Assembly: GCA_014360395.1 (NCBI GenBank)
Contig: JACIXM010000502.1
Span: 1 to 5,680 of the forward strand
Source of the DNA: Actinotalea sp.
GTDB lineage: Bacteria; Actinomycetota; Actinomycetes; Actinomycetales; Cellulomonadaceae
Direction of reading: 5' to 3'
DNA: 5,680 bases
Shown: positions 1-5,627 of the stretch, in pieces
Position numbering within the stretch: the first letter of the stretch is position 1
Layout of the letters: every line of letters begins with the position of its first letter
The notes under the pieces: model-generated
What the model was told of the DNA's origin: nothing
Databases searched by the model: none
The model's input: the letters and a program-made list of their open reading frames with translations, nothing else
Program-made: the position numbers and the translations under genes

Positions 1-1
1 C

Positions 2-33
2 GGGCGGACCGCTGTGCCGTTCCGCCCACGGCA
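2..33 (-). terminator. Interlocked hairpins (pseudoknot-like) just after glpK, probable operon 3' end
   Basis: About 10 nt past the glpK stop there are two perfect stems that interlock. Positions 15-20 pair with 28-33 (TGCCGT/ACGGCA, 6 bp, 7-nt loop), and positions 2-8 pair with 21-27 (GGGCGGA/TCCGCCC, 7 bp, 12-nt loop). Each stem uses the other's loop or flank, so they either alternate or form an H-type pseudoknot. No U-tract is visible before the window ends. Rho-independent ends without a U-run are often proposed in GC-rich actinobacteria, so a terminator or mRNA 3' protector is the likeliest role, but this is inferred from position and folding only. Confidence 0.45.
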
Positions 34-43
34 ACTCGTCAGG

Positions 44-1561
44 TCACTCGACGTCCGCGTCGACCCAGTCGAAGGTCTTCGTGACGGCCTTCTTCCAGTT
101 GCGGTACATCTTGTCGCGGTGGTCCGCGTCCATGCTGGGCTCCCAGCGCTTGTCCTCGGCCCAGTTGTCGATGACGTCCTGCTCGCCCTGCCAGAAGCCG
201 ACGGCGATGCCCGCGGCGTAGGCGGCACCGAGCGCCGTCGTCTCCGCGACCTTCGGCCGGATGACCGGCACGCCGAGGATGTCGGCCTGGAACTGCATGA
301 GCAGGTTGTTGGCGATCATGCCGCCGTCGACCTTGAGCTCGGTGAGGTCCACGCCCGAGTCCGCGTTCATGGCGTCGAGCACCTCGCGGGTCTGGAAGGC
401 CGTGGCCTCCAGGGCGGCCCGCGCGATGTGGCCCTTGTTGACGTACCGGGTCAGGCCGGCGACGACGCCGCGCGCGTCACCGCGCCAGTACGGCGCGAAG
501 AGGCCGGAGAACGCCGGGACGAAGTACGCGCCGCCGTTGTCCTCGACCGTCGAGGCGAGCTGCTCGATCTCCGGGGCGTCCTTGATGAGGCCGAGGTTGT
601 CGCGCAGCCACTGCACGAGCGAGCCGGTGACGGCGATGGCGCCCTCGAGCGCGTACACCTGCGGCGCGTCGCCGATCTTGTAGCAGACCGTCGTCAGCAG
701 ACCGTTCTTCGACGGCACCGGCGTCGTGCCGGTGTTGAGCAGCATGAAGTTGCCGGTGCCGTAGGTGTTCTTGGCCGTGCCGACCTCGAAGCACGCCTGG
801 CCGAAAGTCGCCGCCTGCTGGTCGCCGAGGATGCCGGCGATCGGCACGCCCGGGACCATGCCGCCGGGGCGGCCCTTGCCGTAGACCTCGGAGGAGGAGC
901 GGATCTCCGGGAGCATGGACATCGGGATGCCCATCTCCGCCGCGATCTCCTCGTTCCAGGTGAGCGAGTCGATGTTCATGAGCATCGTGCGCGAGGCGTT
1001 GGTGACGTCCGTGACGTGGACGCCGCCGTCGACGCCGCCGGTCATGTTCCACACGACCCACGAGTCGGTGTTGCCGAACGCCAGGTCGCCACGCTCGGCC
1101 GCCTCGCGCGCACCCTCGACGTTGTCGAGGATCCAGCGGATCTTCGGGCCGGAGAAGTAGGTGGCGAGCGGGAGGCCGACCCGCTCCTTGTAGCGGTCGT
1201 TGCCGCCACCGAGGGCGGCGAGCTCGTCGGCGATCTTCTGGGTGCGGGTGTCCTGCCACACGATCGCGTTGTAGACCGGCTTGCCGGTCTTGCGGTCCCA
1301 GACGACGGCGGTCTCGCGCTGGTTCGTGATGCCGACAGCCGCGATGTCGTTGTGCGTCAGGTTCGCCCGCGTCAGCGCCAGGCCCACCACCTCGCGGGTG
1401 TTGACCCAGATCTCCTCGGGGTCGTGCTCGACCCAGCCCGCGCGCGGGAAGATCTGCTCGTGCTCCTTCTGGCCGGTGGAGACGATCGAGCCGGAGTGGT
1501 CGAACACGATCGCACGGGTGGACGTGGTGCCCTGGTCGATCGCGAGGATGTAGTCAGCCAT
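44..1561 (-). CDS. glpK: Glycerol kinase (FGGY family)
   Basis: A cytoplasmic enzyme of 505 residues that uses ATP to phosphorylate glycerol to sn-glycerol-3-phosphate, trapping glycerol brought in by GlpF. The length is normal for the family (E. coli about 500). The N-terminal phosphate loop DQGTTSTRA is at 9-17. Glycerol-contacting residues are R82-E83 (in NQRET), Y135 and the catalytic base D247 in GDQQA. The FGGY signatures are at 135-147 ([13 protein letters not shown]) and around 365-390 (GVVAGLTR onward). The nucleotide site includes GTGN (268-271) and DGG (412-414). ATG 1561 is preceded by GAGGTGAAGGA, with AAGGA 5 nt away. The FBP-binding Gly-Thr-Arg loop of the E. coli enzyme is replaced (around 230-239), the EIIA-Glc zinc-site Glu is a His, and the Firmicutes phospho-His is absent. 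It is the last gene of the glpD-glpF-glpK operon. Identity is very secure; the allosteric remarks rest on remembered alignments. Confidence 0.98.
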   Translation of the reverse strand: MADYILAIDQGTTSTRAIVFDHSGSIVSTGQKEHEQIFPRAGWVEHDPEEIWVNTREVVGLALTRANLTHNDIAAVGITNQRETAVVWDRKTGKPVYNAIVWQDTRTQKIADELAALGGGNDRYKERVGLPLATYFSGPKIRWILDNVEGAREAAERGDLAFGNTDSWVVWNMTGGVDGGVHVTDVTNASRTMLMNIDSLTWNEEIAAEMGIPMSMLPEIRSSSEVYGKGRPGGMVPGVPIAGILGDQQAATFGQACFEVGTAKNTYGTGNFMLLNTGTTPVPSKNGLLTTVCYKIGDAPQVYALEGAIAVTGSLVQWLRDNLGLIKDAPEIEQLASTVEDNGGAYFVPAFSGLFAPYWRGDARGVVAGLTRYVNKGHIARAALEATAFQTREVLDAMNADSGVDLTELKVDGGMIANNLLMQFQADILGVPVIRPKVAETTALGAAYAAGIAVGFWQGEQDVIDNWAEDKRWEPSMDADHRDKMYRNWKKAVTKTFDWVDADVE

Positions 1562-1585
1562 GTCAGTCCTTCACCTCTTCGTGGG

Positions 1586-1611
1586 GGTTGCTGCTGTGCT
1601 GGTTCCTGCTG
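1586..1611 (-). repeat. Imperfect 11-bp direct repeat in the glpK leader
   Basis: GGTTGCTGCTG (1586-1596) and GGTTCCTGCTG (1601-1611) on the plus strand differ at one base and are 15 bp apart. In the glpK mRNA they read as CAGCAGSAACC, an A/C-rich stretch that should be poorly folded between the strong hairpin upstream and the ribosome site downstream. It could be an unstructured ribosome landing region or a chance triplet-like expansion. No known motif was recognised. Confidence 0.35.
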
Positions 1612-1647
1612 CTGCGTTCCCGGAAGGAGCCGTCCGGGGCGGCTGGA

Positions 1648-1679
1648 CGGGGTGGGGCCGTCGGGACGGCCCCACCCCG
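1648..1679 (-). terminator. Very strong 14-bp hairpin between glpF and glpK
   Basis: Positions 1648-1661 and 1666-1679 form a perfect 14-bp, mostly G-C stem closed by a 4-nt loop. It begins 6 nt beyond the glpF stop and ends about 86 nt before the glpK start. No U-tract follows on the minus strand, so it may be a partial terminator, a U-less actinobacterial terminator, or an mRNA-stabilising element that sets the ratio of porin to kinase. A weaker 6-bp stem (1630-1635 with 1645-1650, CCGTCC/GGACGG) overlaps its foot and would compete with it. The structure is seen directly; the role is inferred. Confidence 0.6.
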
Positions 1680-1685
1680 GGCGGC

Positions 1686-2420
1686 TCAGCCGACGGCCGT
1701 GGCCAGGACACCGGCGATGACGCCACCGATGAGCGGGCCCACGACGGGCACCCAGGAGTAGCCCCAGTCGCTGGAGCCCTTGCCCTTGATCGGCAGGATG
1801 GCGTGCGCGATGCGGGGGCCGAGGTCACGAGCCGGGTTGATGGCGTAGCCCGTGGGCCCACCGAGGCTCGCACCGATACCGACGACGAGCAGGGCGACGG
1901 CGAGCGGGCCGAGCTCGTGCGGGGAGTTCGCCAGGTTGAGGACGACGAACACGAGAACGAAGGTGCCGAGGATCTCGGTGACCAGGTTCCAGCCGTACGA
2001 GCGGATCGCGGGGCCGGTGGAGAACACGCCGAGCTTCGTGGCCGGGTCGGCCGGCTCGTCGAAGTGCTTCTTGTACGCCAGGAAGGCGAGCACGGCGCCG
2101 AGGAAGGCGCCGACGAACTCACCGGCGAAGTAGACCATCGTGTTCTGGAAGTTCACCGCCACGCCGGGCACGAACTCGTCCGCACCGCTGGCGATGATGC
2201 CCACGGTCACGGCGGGGTTGAGGTGCGCGCCCGACTTGTACGCCGCGAAGACACCGGCGAACACGGCGAAGCCCCACCCGAAGTTGATGGTGAGCCAGCC
2301 GGCGTTGAAGCCCTTGTTGGCCGGAAGGATGACGTTGGCGACGACGCCCGCACCCAGCAGGAGCAGGAGGCCTGTGCCGATCACCTCCGAGATGAAGACC
2401 TGCGGAAGGGTCACGTCCAT
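1686..2420 (-). CDS. glpF: Glycerol facilitator (aquaglyceroporin, MIP family)
   Basis: An inner-membrane channel of 244 residues for passive glycerol uptake. The family plan of six membrane helices plus two half-helices is visible: hydrophobic segments at roughly 8-30, 43-62, 90-115, 143-162, 170-188 and 220-243, with NPA boxes at 68-70 (HLNPAVT) and 195-197 ([10 protein letters not shown]). The Asp after the second NPA-Arg (R198-D199) marks the glycerol-conducting branch rather than water-only aquaporins. The selectivity filter reads W49, Y192 and R198, against W48, F200 and R206 in E. coli GlpF. It is about 35 residues shorter than the E. coli protein, mainly in loops and the C-terminal tail. 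ATG 2420 has GAGGAA 3 nt upstream (2424-2429), a slightly tight spacing. It sits between glpD and glpK in the same direction, so it feeds substrate directly to the kinase. Confidence 0.96.
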   Translation of the reverse strand: MDVTLPQVFISEVIGTGLLLLLGAGVVANVILPANKGFNAGWLTINFGWGFAVFAGVFAAYKSGAHLNPAVTVGIIASGADEFVPGVAVNFQNTMVYFAGEFVGAFLGAVLAFLAYKKHFDEPADPATKLGVFSTGPAIRSYGWNLVTEILGTFVLVFVVLNLANSPHELGPLAVALLVVGIGASLGGPTGYAINPARDLGPRIAHAILPIKGKGSSDWGYSWVPVVGPLIGGVIAGVLATAVG

Positions 2421-2458
2421 GGATTCCTCGTTTCCGTCGAGACTTCGTTGTCACGGGT

Positions 2459-2503
2459 GCTCCGGCCGGGGGTGCCGGAGCGGGCTCCGGCCGGGGGCCG
2501 GAG
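2459..2503 (-). repeat. Two tandem near-identical hairpins between glpD and glpF
   Basis: GCTCCGGCCGGGGG occurs at 2459-2472 and again at 2484-2497, a 25-bp period, each copy followed by GCCGGAG. Each copy folds on itself: 2459-2466 with 2474-2481 (8 bp, 7-nt loop) and 2485-2492 with 2496-2503 (8 bp, 3-nt loop). Together they make a duplicated stem-loop in the 147-bp glpD-glpF gap, about 40 nt before the glpF ribosome site. No U-run follows. A transcript-stabilising or partial-termination element is plausible, comparable in position to repeated extragenic palindromes, but no named family was recognised. Confidence 0.55.
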
Positions 2504-2512
2504 GGTCTGGGA

Positions 2513-2553
2513 CCGCACCGTGCCGGCTGGGAAAGGGCCGGGACCGGGTGCGG
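2513..2553 (-). other. Weaker nested stem-loop just downstream of glpD
   Basis: Positions 2513-2519 (CCGCACC) can pair with 2547-2553 (GGTGCGG), and inside that loop CCGGC (2523-2527) can pair with GCCGG (2537-2541). It begins about 14 nt after the glpD stop and precedes the tandem hairpins. In DNA this GC-rich such pairings arise easily, so it is listed only as a possible part of a glpD 3' structure. Confidence 0.25.
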
Positions 2554-2567
2554 AGGGGAGGGTGCGC

Positions 2568-4382
2568 TCAGGTGCCGGCGGGCCCCTGAGCGGCGGGGGA
2601 GTCGGCCGGGGAGCCGGGCTTCACGCCGGGTTCGGCCGGACCGCCGAGCGGCCGCAGCGGCGTGATGTCGGCGGCCTGGAGGCGGACGGTCTCGGCCGCC
2701 TCGTCGGTCTGCTCCGCGGCGGCGGCGGCCTCGGCCGCGCACCGGGCGCGGTAGGACTCGACCTCCGCCTTCCGGGTCGCGGCGTCCCAGCCCAGGCGCT
2801 CACCGACCACGTCGGCGATCTCCTCGATCGCGGCGAGGCCCTGGTCCGCCTGCTCGTACACCAACCGGGTGCGCAGCAGAAGGACGTCCTCCAGGTGCAG
2901 GACACCCTCATGGCTCGCAGCGTAGGCAACCTCGGCCCGCAGGTACGCAGGCGCGCCGACCAGCGGCTTCGCAAGATCCGGCTGCTCCTCCACCATGTCG
3001 ATGATCTCGGTGAGCATCGAGCCGTAGCGGTGGAGCAGGTGGTCGACCATCGGACGGCTCCAGCCGTACCGATCCGCGATCCGCCGCGCCTGGCGCTGCA
3101 GCACCGCGTGGCCCTCCGCACCCACGAGGGGGATGCGGTCGGTGATCGACGGGTTGGTCTTCGCCCGCTCGCCGAGCGCGAAGTCGACGGCGTCCTTGGC
3201 CATGACGCGGTAGGTGGTCAGCTTGCCGCCGGCGATGACGGTGAGGCCGGGGGTCGGCGAGGCGACCGTGTGCTCGCGGGACACCTTCGCCGAGGAGGTG
3301 CCCTCCTTGGTGCCCGGCTGGAGCAGCGGCCGCAGGCCGGCCCACGTGCCGATGATGTCGTCCTTGGTGAGCGGGCGCTCGAGGACGGCGTTGGCGTGGT
3401 CGAGGACGTACTCGATGTCCGCGGCCGTCGCGACGGGGTGCTGGAGCTCCTGCTTCCAGGGCGTGTCGGTCGTGCCGATCACCCAGTAGCGCGACCACGG
3501 GATGACGAAGAGCACGCTCTTCTCGGTCTGCAGGATCAGGCCGACGTCGCCGCGGATGCGGTCGCGCGGGACGACGATGTGGATGCCCTTGGACGCCAGG
3601 ACGTGCAGGCCGCCCTCGGTGTCCGCCAGCGCCTCCGTCTCCTCGGTCCACACCCCCGTGGCGTTGATGACCTGGTCGGCGCGGACGGTGAACTCCTTGC
3701 CGGTCTCGAGGTCCACGACGACGGCGCCGTTGACGACACCGGTCCCGCGCTTGGTGAGCTCGACGACCTGGGTACGGCTGGCGGCGTGCGCGCCGTAGGA
3801 GACGGCGGTGCGGATGAGGGTGACCACCAGGCGGGCGTCGTCGACGCTCGCGTCCCAGTACCGCACCGCGCCGACGGCGGCGTCGTGCTTGAGGTCGGGG
3901 AACATCCGTTCCATGCCGGCGCGGCTGAGGTGCTTGTGCCAGGGCATCGCGCGCTTGCCGGGGGCGATGCTCGCCAGCGTGTCGTAGAGGGCGACGCCGG
4001 CGCCGACGTAGGCCCGCTCCCACCAGGCGTTCTCCAGCGGGTAGAGGAACGAGACGGGCTTGACCAGGTGCGGGGCGATCCGCTTGAGCAGGAGGTCGCG
4101 CTCGGTGAGGGCCTCGTGGACGAGGTGGAAGTCGAGCATCTGCAGGTACCGCAGACCGCCGTGGACCAGCTTGCTGGACCGGCTGGACGTGCCGCTGCCC
4201 CAGTCCTGGCCCTCGACGATGCCGACGCGCAGCCCGCGGCTCACCGCGTCCAGCGCGATCCCGGCGCCGGTCACGCCGCCGCCGACGACGAGCACGTCGA
4301 GCTCGTTGCCCTCGCTGGCGGAGGCCTCGAGGGCCTCCAGGGCCTCGGTCCGCTTCTGCGGTGTCAGTGCGACCGTCCTCAC
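2568..4382 (-). CDS. glpD: Aerobic FAD-dependent glycerol-3-phosphate dehydrogenase
   Basis: A membrane-associated flavoenzyme of 604 residues that oxidises sn-glycerol-3-phosphate to dihydroxyacetone phosphate and reduces the quinone pool, joining glycerol use to glycolysis and respiration. The FAD-binding Rossmann motif GGGVTG is at 34-39, and the first family signature runs on through DAVSRG (45-50). The second signature GGKLTTYRVMA is at 385-395. Residues matching the E. coli active site from memory are all present: R78-Y79 (GGLRYL), H268 (KGIHIVVP), R351 (GLRPL) and K387 (GGK). The C-terminal helical DAO_C-type domain spans about 410-540. After about 545 comes an Ala/Pro/Gly-rich tail of some 55 residues beyond the usual family end. 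GTG 4382 was chosen because AGGAGG lies 5 nt upstream and the Rossmann fold starts about 30 residues in. It is the first operon gene, divergent from the regulator. Confidence 0.96.
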   Translation of the reverse strand: MRTVALTPQKRTEALEALEASASEGNELDVLVVGGGVTGAGIALDAVSRGLRVGIVEGQDWGSGTSSRSSKLVHGGLRYLQMLDFHLVHEALTERDLLLKRIAPHLVKPVSFLYPLENAWWERAYVGAGVALYDTLASIAPGKRAMPWHKHLSRAGMERMFPDLKHDAAVGAVRYWDASVDDARLVVTLIRTAVSYGAHAASRTQVVELTKRGTGVVNGAVVVDLETGKEFTVRADQVINATGVWTEETEALADTEGGLHVLASKGIHIVVPRDRIRGDVGLILQTEKSVLFVIPWSRYWVIGTTDTPWKQELQHPVATAADIEYVLDHANAVLERPLTKDDIIGTWAGLRPLLQPGTKEGTSSAKVSREHTVASPTPGLTVIAGGKLTTYRVMAKDAVDFALGERAKTNPSITDRIPLVGAEGHAVLQRQARRIADRYGWSRPMVDHLLHRYGSMLTEIIDMVEEQPDLAKPLVGAPAYLRAEVAYAASHEGVLHLEDVLLLRTRLVYEQADQGLAAIEEIADVVGERLGWDAATRKAEVESYRARCAAEAAAAAEQTDEAAETVRLQAADITPLRPLGGPAEPGVKPGSPADSPAAQGPAGT

Positions 4383-4387
4383 GCTGT

Positions 4388-4393
4388 CCTCCT
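4388..4393 (-). promoter_or_regulatory. Ribosome binding site fixing the glpD GTG start
   Basis: AGGAGG on the minus strand ends 5 nt before GTG 4382. The frame stays open upstream to a GTG at 4508, but that codon has only a weak, too-close AAGG, and the added 42 residues are Pro/Gly/Arg-rich with no domain content. The shorter start is therefore preferred. Confidence 0.8.
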
Positions 4394-4500
4394 CGACCTC
4401 GACCGTCCGGCTCGGGCATGTGCCGCCTGGCCGTCCTCCTGGCGCGCTCCGTCCGCCGGGATCGACCTGTCCGACGGGACGAACGGCCCTTGAAGCACCT

Positions 4501-4530
4501 TTTCCCACGACCTTGCGCCAGGCTTATGCT
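4501..4530 (+). promoter_or_regulatory. Weak candidate promoter for the regulator gene
   Basis: TATGCT (4525-4530) keeps the key T, A and final T of a -10 box, and TTTCCC (4501-4506) lies 18 bp upstream as a poor -35. It falls inside the inverted repeat 4508-4542, so occupancy of that repeat would block it. The untranslated leader would be about 135 nt. The -35 match is poor, so this is only a suggestion. Confidence 0.2.
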
Positions 4531-4542
4531 TGTCGCAGGTCG
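4508..4542. promoter_or_regulatory. Imperfect inverted repeat, candidate operator
   Basis: CGACCTTGCG (4508-4517) and CGCAGGTCG (4534-4542) are inverted copies apart from one extra T, separated by 16 bp that include the -10-like TATGCT. The 35-bp span would suit an oligomeric SorC-type repressor, whose known relatives bind extended operators. Binding here could cover promoters on both strands. Seen in sequence; function inferred. Confidence 0.35.
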
Positions 4543-4561
4543 AACGAACGCGCAAGCCGGA

Positions 4562-4575
4562 TGCACAAACGTGCA
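4562..4575. promoter_or_regulatory. TGCAC-AAAC-GTGCA palindrome, candidate operator
   Basis: A perfect 5-bp inverted repeat with a 4-bp spacer, located 96 bp before the regulator start and 180 bp before the glpD start. It sits upstream of the probable minus-strand promoter core and downstream of the probable plus-strand one. It is not a cre box (central CG is off-centre) and not a CRP site. Size and shape suit an HTH dimer. Confidence 0.4.
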
Positions 4576-4659
4576 GAACTGGGCCGGGACGGTCTCCGCG
4601 CCCGGTCCGTCGAGCCGGGGCACGGACGAACGGCTCGCCGGAGTGGTCTGGTGCCGACG

Positions 4660-4665
4660 AGGAGG
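4660..4665 (+). promoter_or_regulatory. Ribosome binding site fixing the regulator start
   Basis: AGGAGG stands 5 nt before ATG 4671. The same frame is open from an ATG at 4530, which would add 47 Arg/Gly/Pro-rich residues without domain content and would run through the candidate operators, so ATG 4671 is preferred. Confidence 0.85.
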
Positions 4666-4670
4666 TCGGG

Positions 4671-5627
4671 ATGGAGCAGGAGGACGTGCTGCGGGCCGCG
4701 TCGATGTACTACCTCCAGGACATCAAGATGGAGGTCATCGCGCGACACCTGGGGACGTCGCGTTCGACCGTGTCGCGCCTGATCAAGCGCGCCCGCGAGA
4801 CCGGGCTGGTCGAGATCACGATCCGGCCCGCCCGCACGCAGGCCCCGGGGCTGGGGCGGTCCATCGGCCGTCGCTTCGGCATCGAGGCGTACGTCGTGCC
4901 CGTCCCGGACTCCGCCACGGAGATCGAGCGTCTGGACCAGGTGGCACGGACCACCGCGAAGCTCATCGGCTCCTGGTTCGACTCCGACATGGTGCTGGCG
5001 ATCGCGTGGGGAACGACGCTCGCCGCCGTCGGCCGGCACCTGTCGGCCAAGCCGACCCGGGGCAGCGCCATCGTCCAGCTCAACGGCGCGGCGAACACCC
5101 GCACCAGCGGCTTCGAGTACGCCAGCGACCTCATCACCAGCTTCGGCGCCGCTTTCGACGCCGCCGTCCACCACTTCCCGGTGCCGGCGTTCTTCGACTA
5201 CCGGGAGACGAAGGACGCCATGTGGCGCGAGCGGTCGATCAAGCGTGTGCTGGACGTGCAACGACGTGCAGACATCGCGCTCTTCGGCGTCGGGGCCCTG
5301 CACGGCGGCGTCCCGAGCCACGTCTACTCCGCCGGCTACCTCGACGAGGAGGACGTGGAGCTGCTCCACCACGAGGGCGTGGTCGGCGACGTGTGCACGG
5401 TCTTCCTGCGCGCCGACGGCAGTTACGACGACATCCCGCTCAACGCCCGGGCGACAGGACCGACCCCGACCGAGCTGCGGCGCATCCCCCGGCGGGTGTG
5501 CGCCGTGGCCGGGGACAACAAGGTGGCCCCGCTGCGCGCGGCGCTGGCGGCGGGCGTGGTGACGGACCTCGTCGTCGACGAGCTGACCGCGACCGCGCTG
5601 GTCCAGGCCGCCAGCCGCGAGGCGTGA
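4671..5627 (+). CDS. SorC/DeoR-type sugar-binding transcriptional regulator
   Basis: A cytoplasmic DNA-binding regulator of 318 residues, typical length for SorC proteins. An N-terminal helix-turn-helix occupies about 17-42 (MEVIARHLGTSRSTVSRLIK region). A sugar-phosphate-sensing effector domain follows from about 58 to the end. Family hallmarks are the WGTT loop at 113-116, FGVGALHGG (205-213), GVVGDV (236-241), the AGDNK segment with K284, and the closing VVDELTATAL (301-310). Characterised members (CggR, LsrR, B. subtilis DeoR) bind phosphorylated ligands, and the WGTT loop is where such phosphates are held. Its position divergent from glpDFK suggests control of the operon, with glycerol-3-phosphate or dihydroxyacetone phosphate as likely effector; that assignment is inference. 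It could be a repressor or an activator. Classical glycerol regulators (GlpR, GylR, GlpP) belong to other families, so no gene symbol is given. Confidence 0.88.
   Translation: MEQEDVLRAASMYYLQDIKMEVIARHLGTSRSTVSRLIKRARETGLVEITIRPARTQAPGLGRSIGRRFGIEAYVVPVPDSATEIERLDQVARTTAKLIGSWFDSDMVLAIAWGTTLAAVGRHLSAKPTRGSAIVQLNGAANTRTSGFEYASDLITSFGAAFDAAVHHFPVPAFFDYRETKDAMWRERSIKRVLDVQRRADIALFGVGALHGGVPSHVYSAGYLDEEDVELLHHEGVVGDVCTVFLRADGSYDDIPLNARATGPTPTELRRIPRRVCAVAGDNKVAPLRAALAAGVVTDLVVDELTATALVQAASREA

Larger units (their letters stand above)
4479..4632 (+). repeat. Three ACGAACG direct repeats, candidate regulator half-sites
   Basis: ACGAACG occurs at 4479-4485, 4544-4550 and 4626-4632, always in the same orientation. 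The outer two extend to an identical 11-mer, GGACGAACGGC (4477-4487 and 4624-4634), 147 bp apart. By eye I found no other copy on either strand elsewhere in the window. Repetition confined to a divergent promoter region suggests protein-binding half-sites, but spacings of 65 and 82 bp are not simple helical multiples and no known operator matches. Confidence 0.4.
4383..4670. promoter_or_regulatory. Divergent control region between glpD operon and regulator
   Basis: These 288 bp separate the glpD start (minus) from the regulator start (plus) and must contain both promoters. The stretch at about 4490-4580 is the most AT-rich part and the likely core. It contains the -10-like TATGCT on the plus strand, a CATAAG-like element on the minus strand at nearly the same place, an inverted repeat (4508-4542), a short palindrome (4562-4575) and three ACGAACG copies (4479, 4544, 4626). 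The final 125 nt before glpD would be a 5' leader. No CRP-type TGTGA-N6-TCACA site, no cre box and no riboswitch was recognised. Both promoters could be back-to-back or overlapping, which would let one bound regulator control both directions. Confidence 0.75.

Noticed and set aside
1560..4493. A 977-codon open frame on the plus strand opposite glpF and glpD, and a 568-codon one opposite glpK
   Set aside because: They lie antisense to clearly identifiable enzymes, encode Arg/Asp/Gly/Val-rich low-complexity sequence with no recognisable domain, and are the usual by-product of GC-rich third positions.
4461..4500. GTCC-GACG-GGAC short palindrome in the glpD leader
   Set aside because: Four-base GC arms occur often by chance in this composition.
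4383..4508. 42-residue N-terminal extension of GlpD from a GTG at 4508
   Set aside because: Poor ribosome site, Pro/Gly/Arg-rich sequence, and a much better AGGAGG-GTG start at 4382.
4515..4564. 15-bp degenerate direct repeat (GCGCCAGGCTTATGC and GCGCAAGCCGGATGC)
   Set aside because: Only 11 of 15 positions match in GC-biased sequence; too weak to separate from chance.
4562..4575. Reading the TGCAC-N4-GTGCA palindrome as a cre or CRP site
   Set aside because: The central CG is displaced from the cre consensus, and TGTGA-N6-TCACA is not matched.
4530..4670. 47-residue N-terminal extension of the regulator from ATG 4530
   Set aside because: No ribosome site seen, no domain content, overlaps candidate operators, and ATG 4671 has AGGAGG at ideal spacing.
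5254..5270. Repeated ACGTGCA inside the regulator gene, resembling the intergenic palindrome arm
   Set aside because: Lies in coding sequence and is explained by the codons there; no inverted partner.
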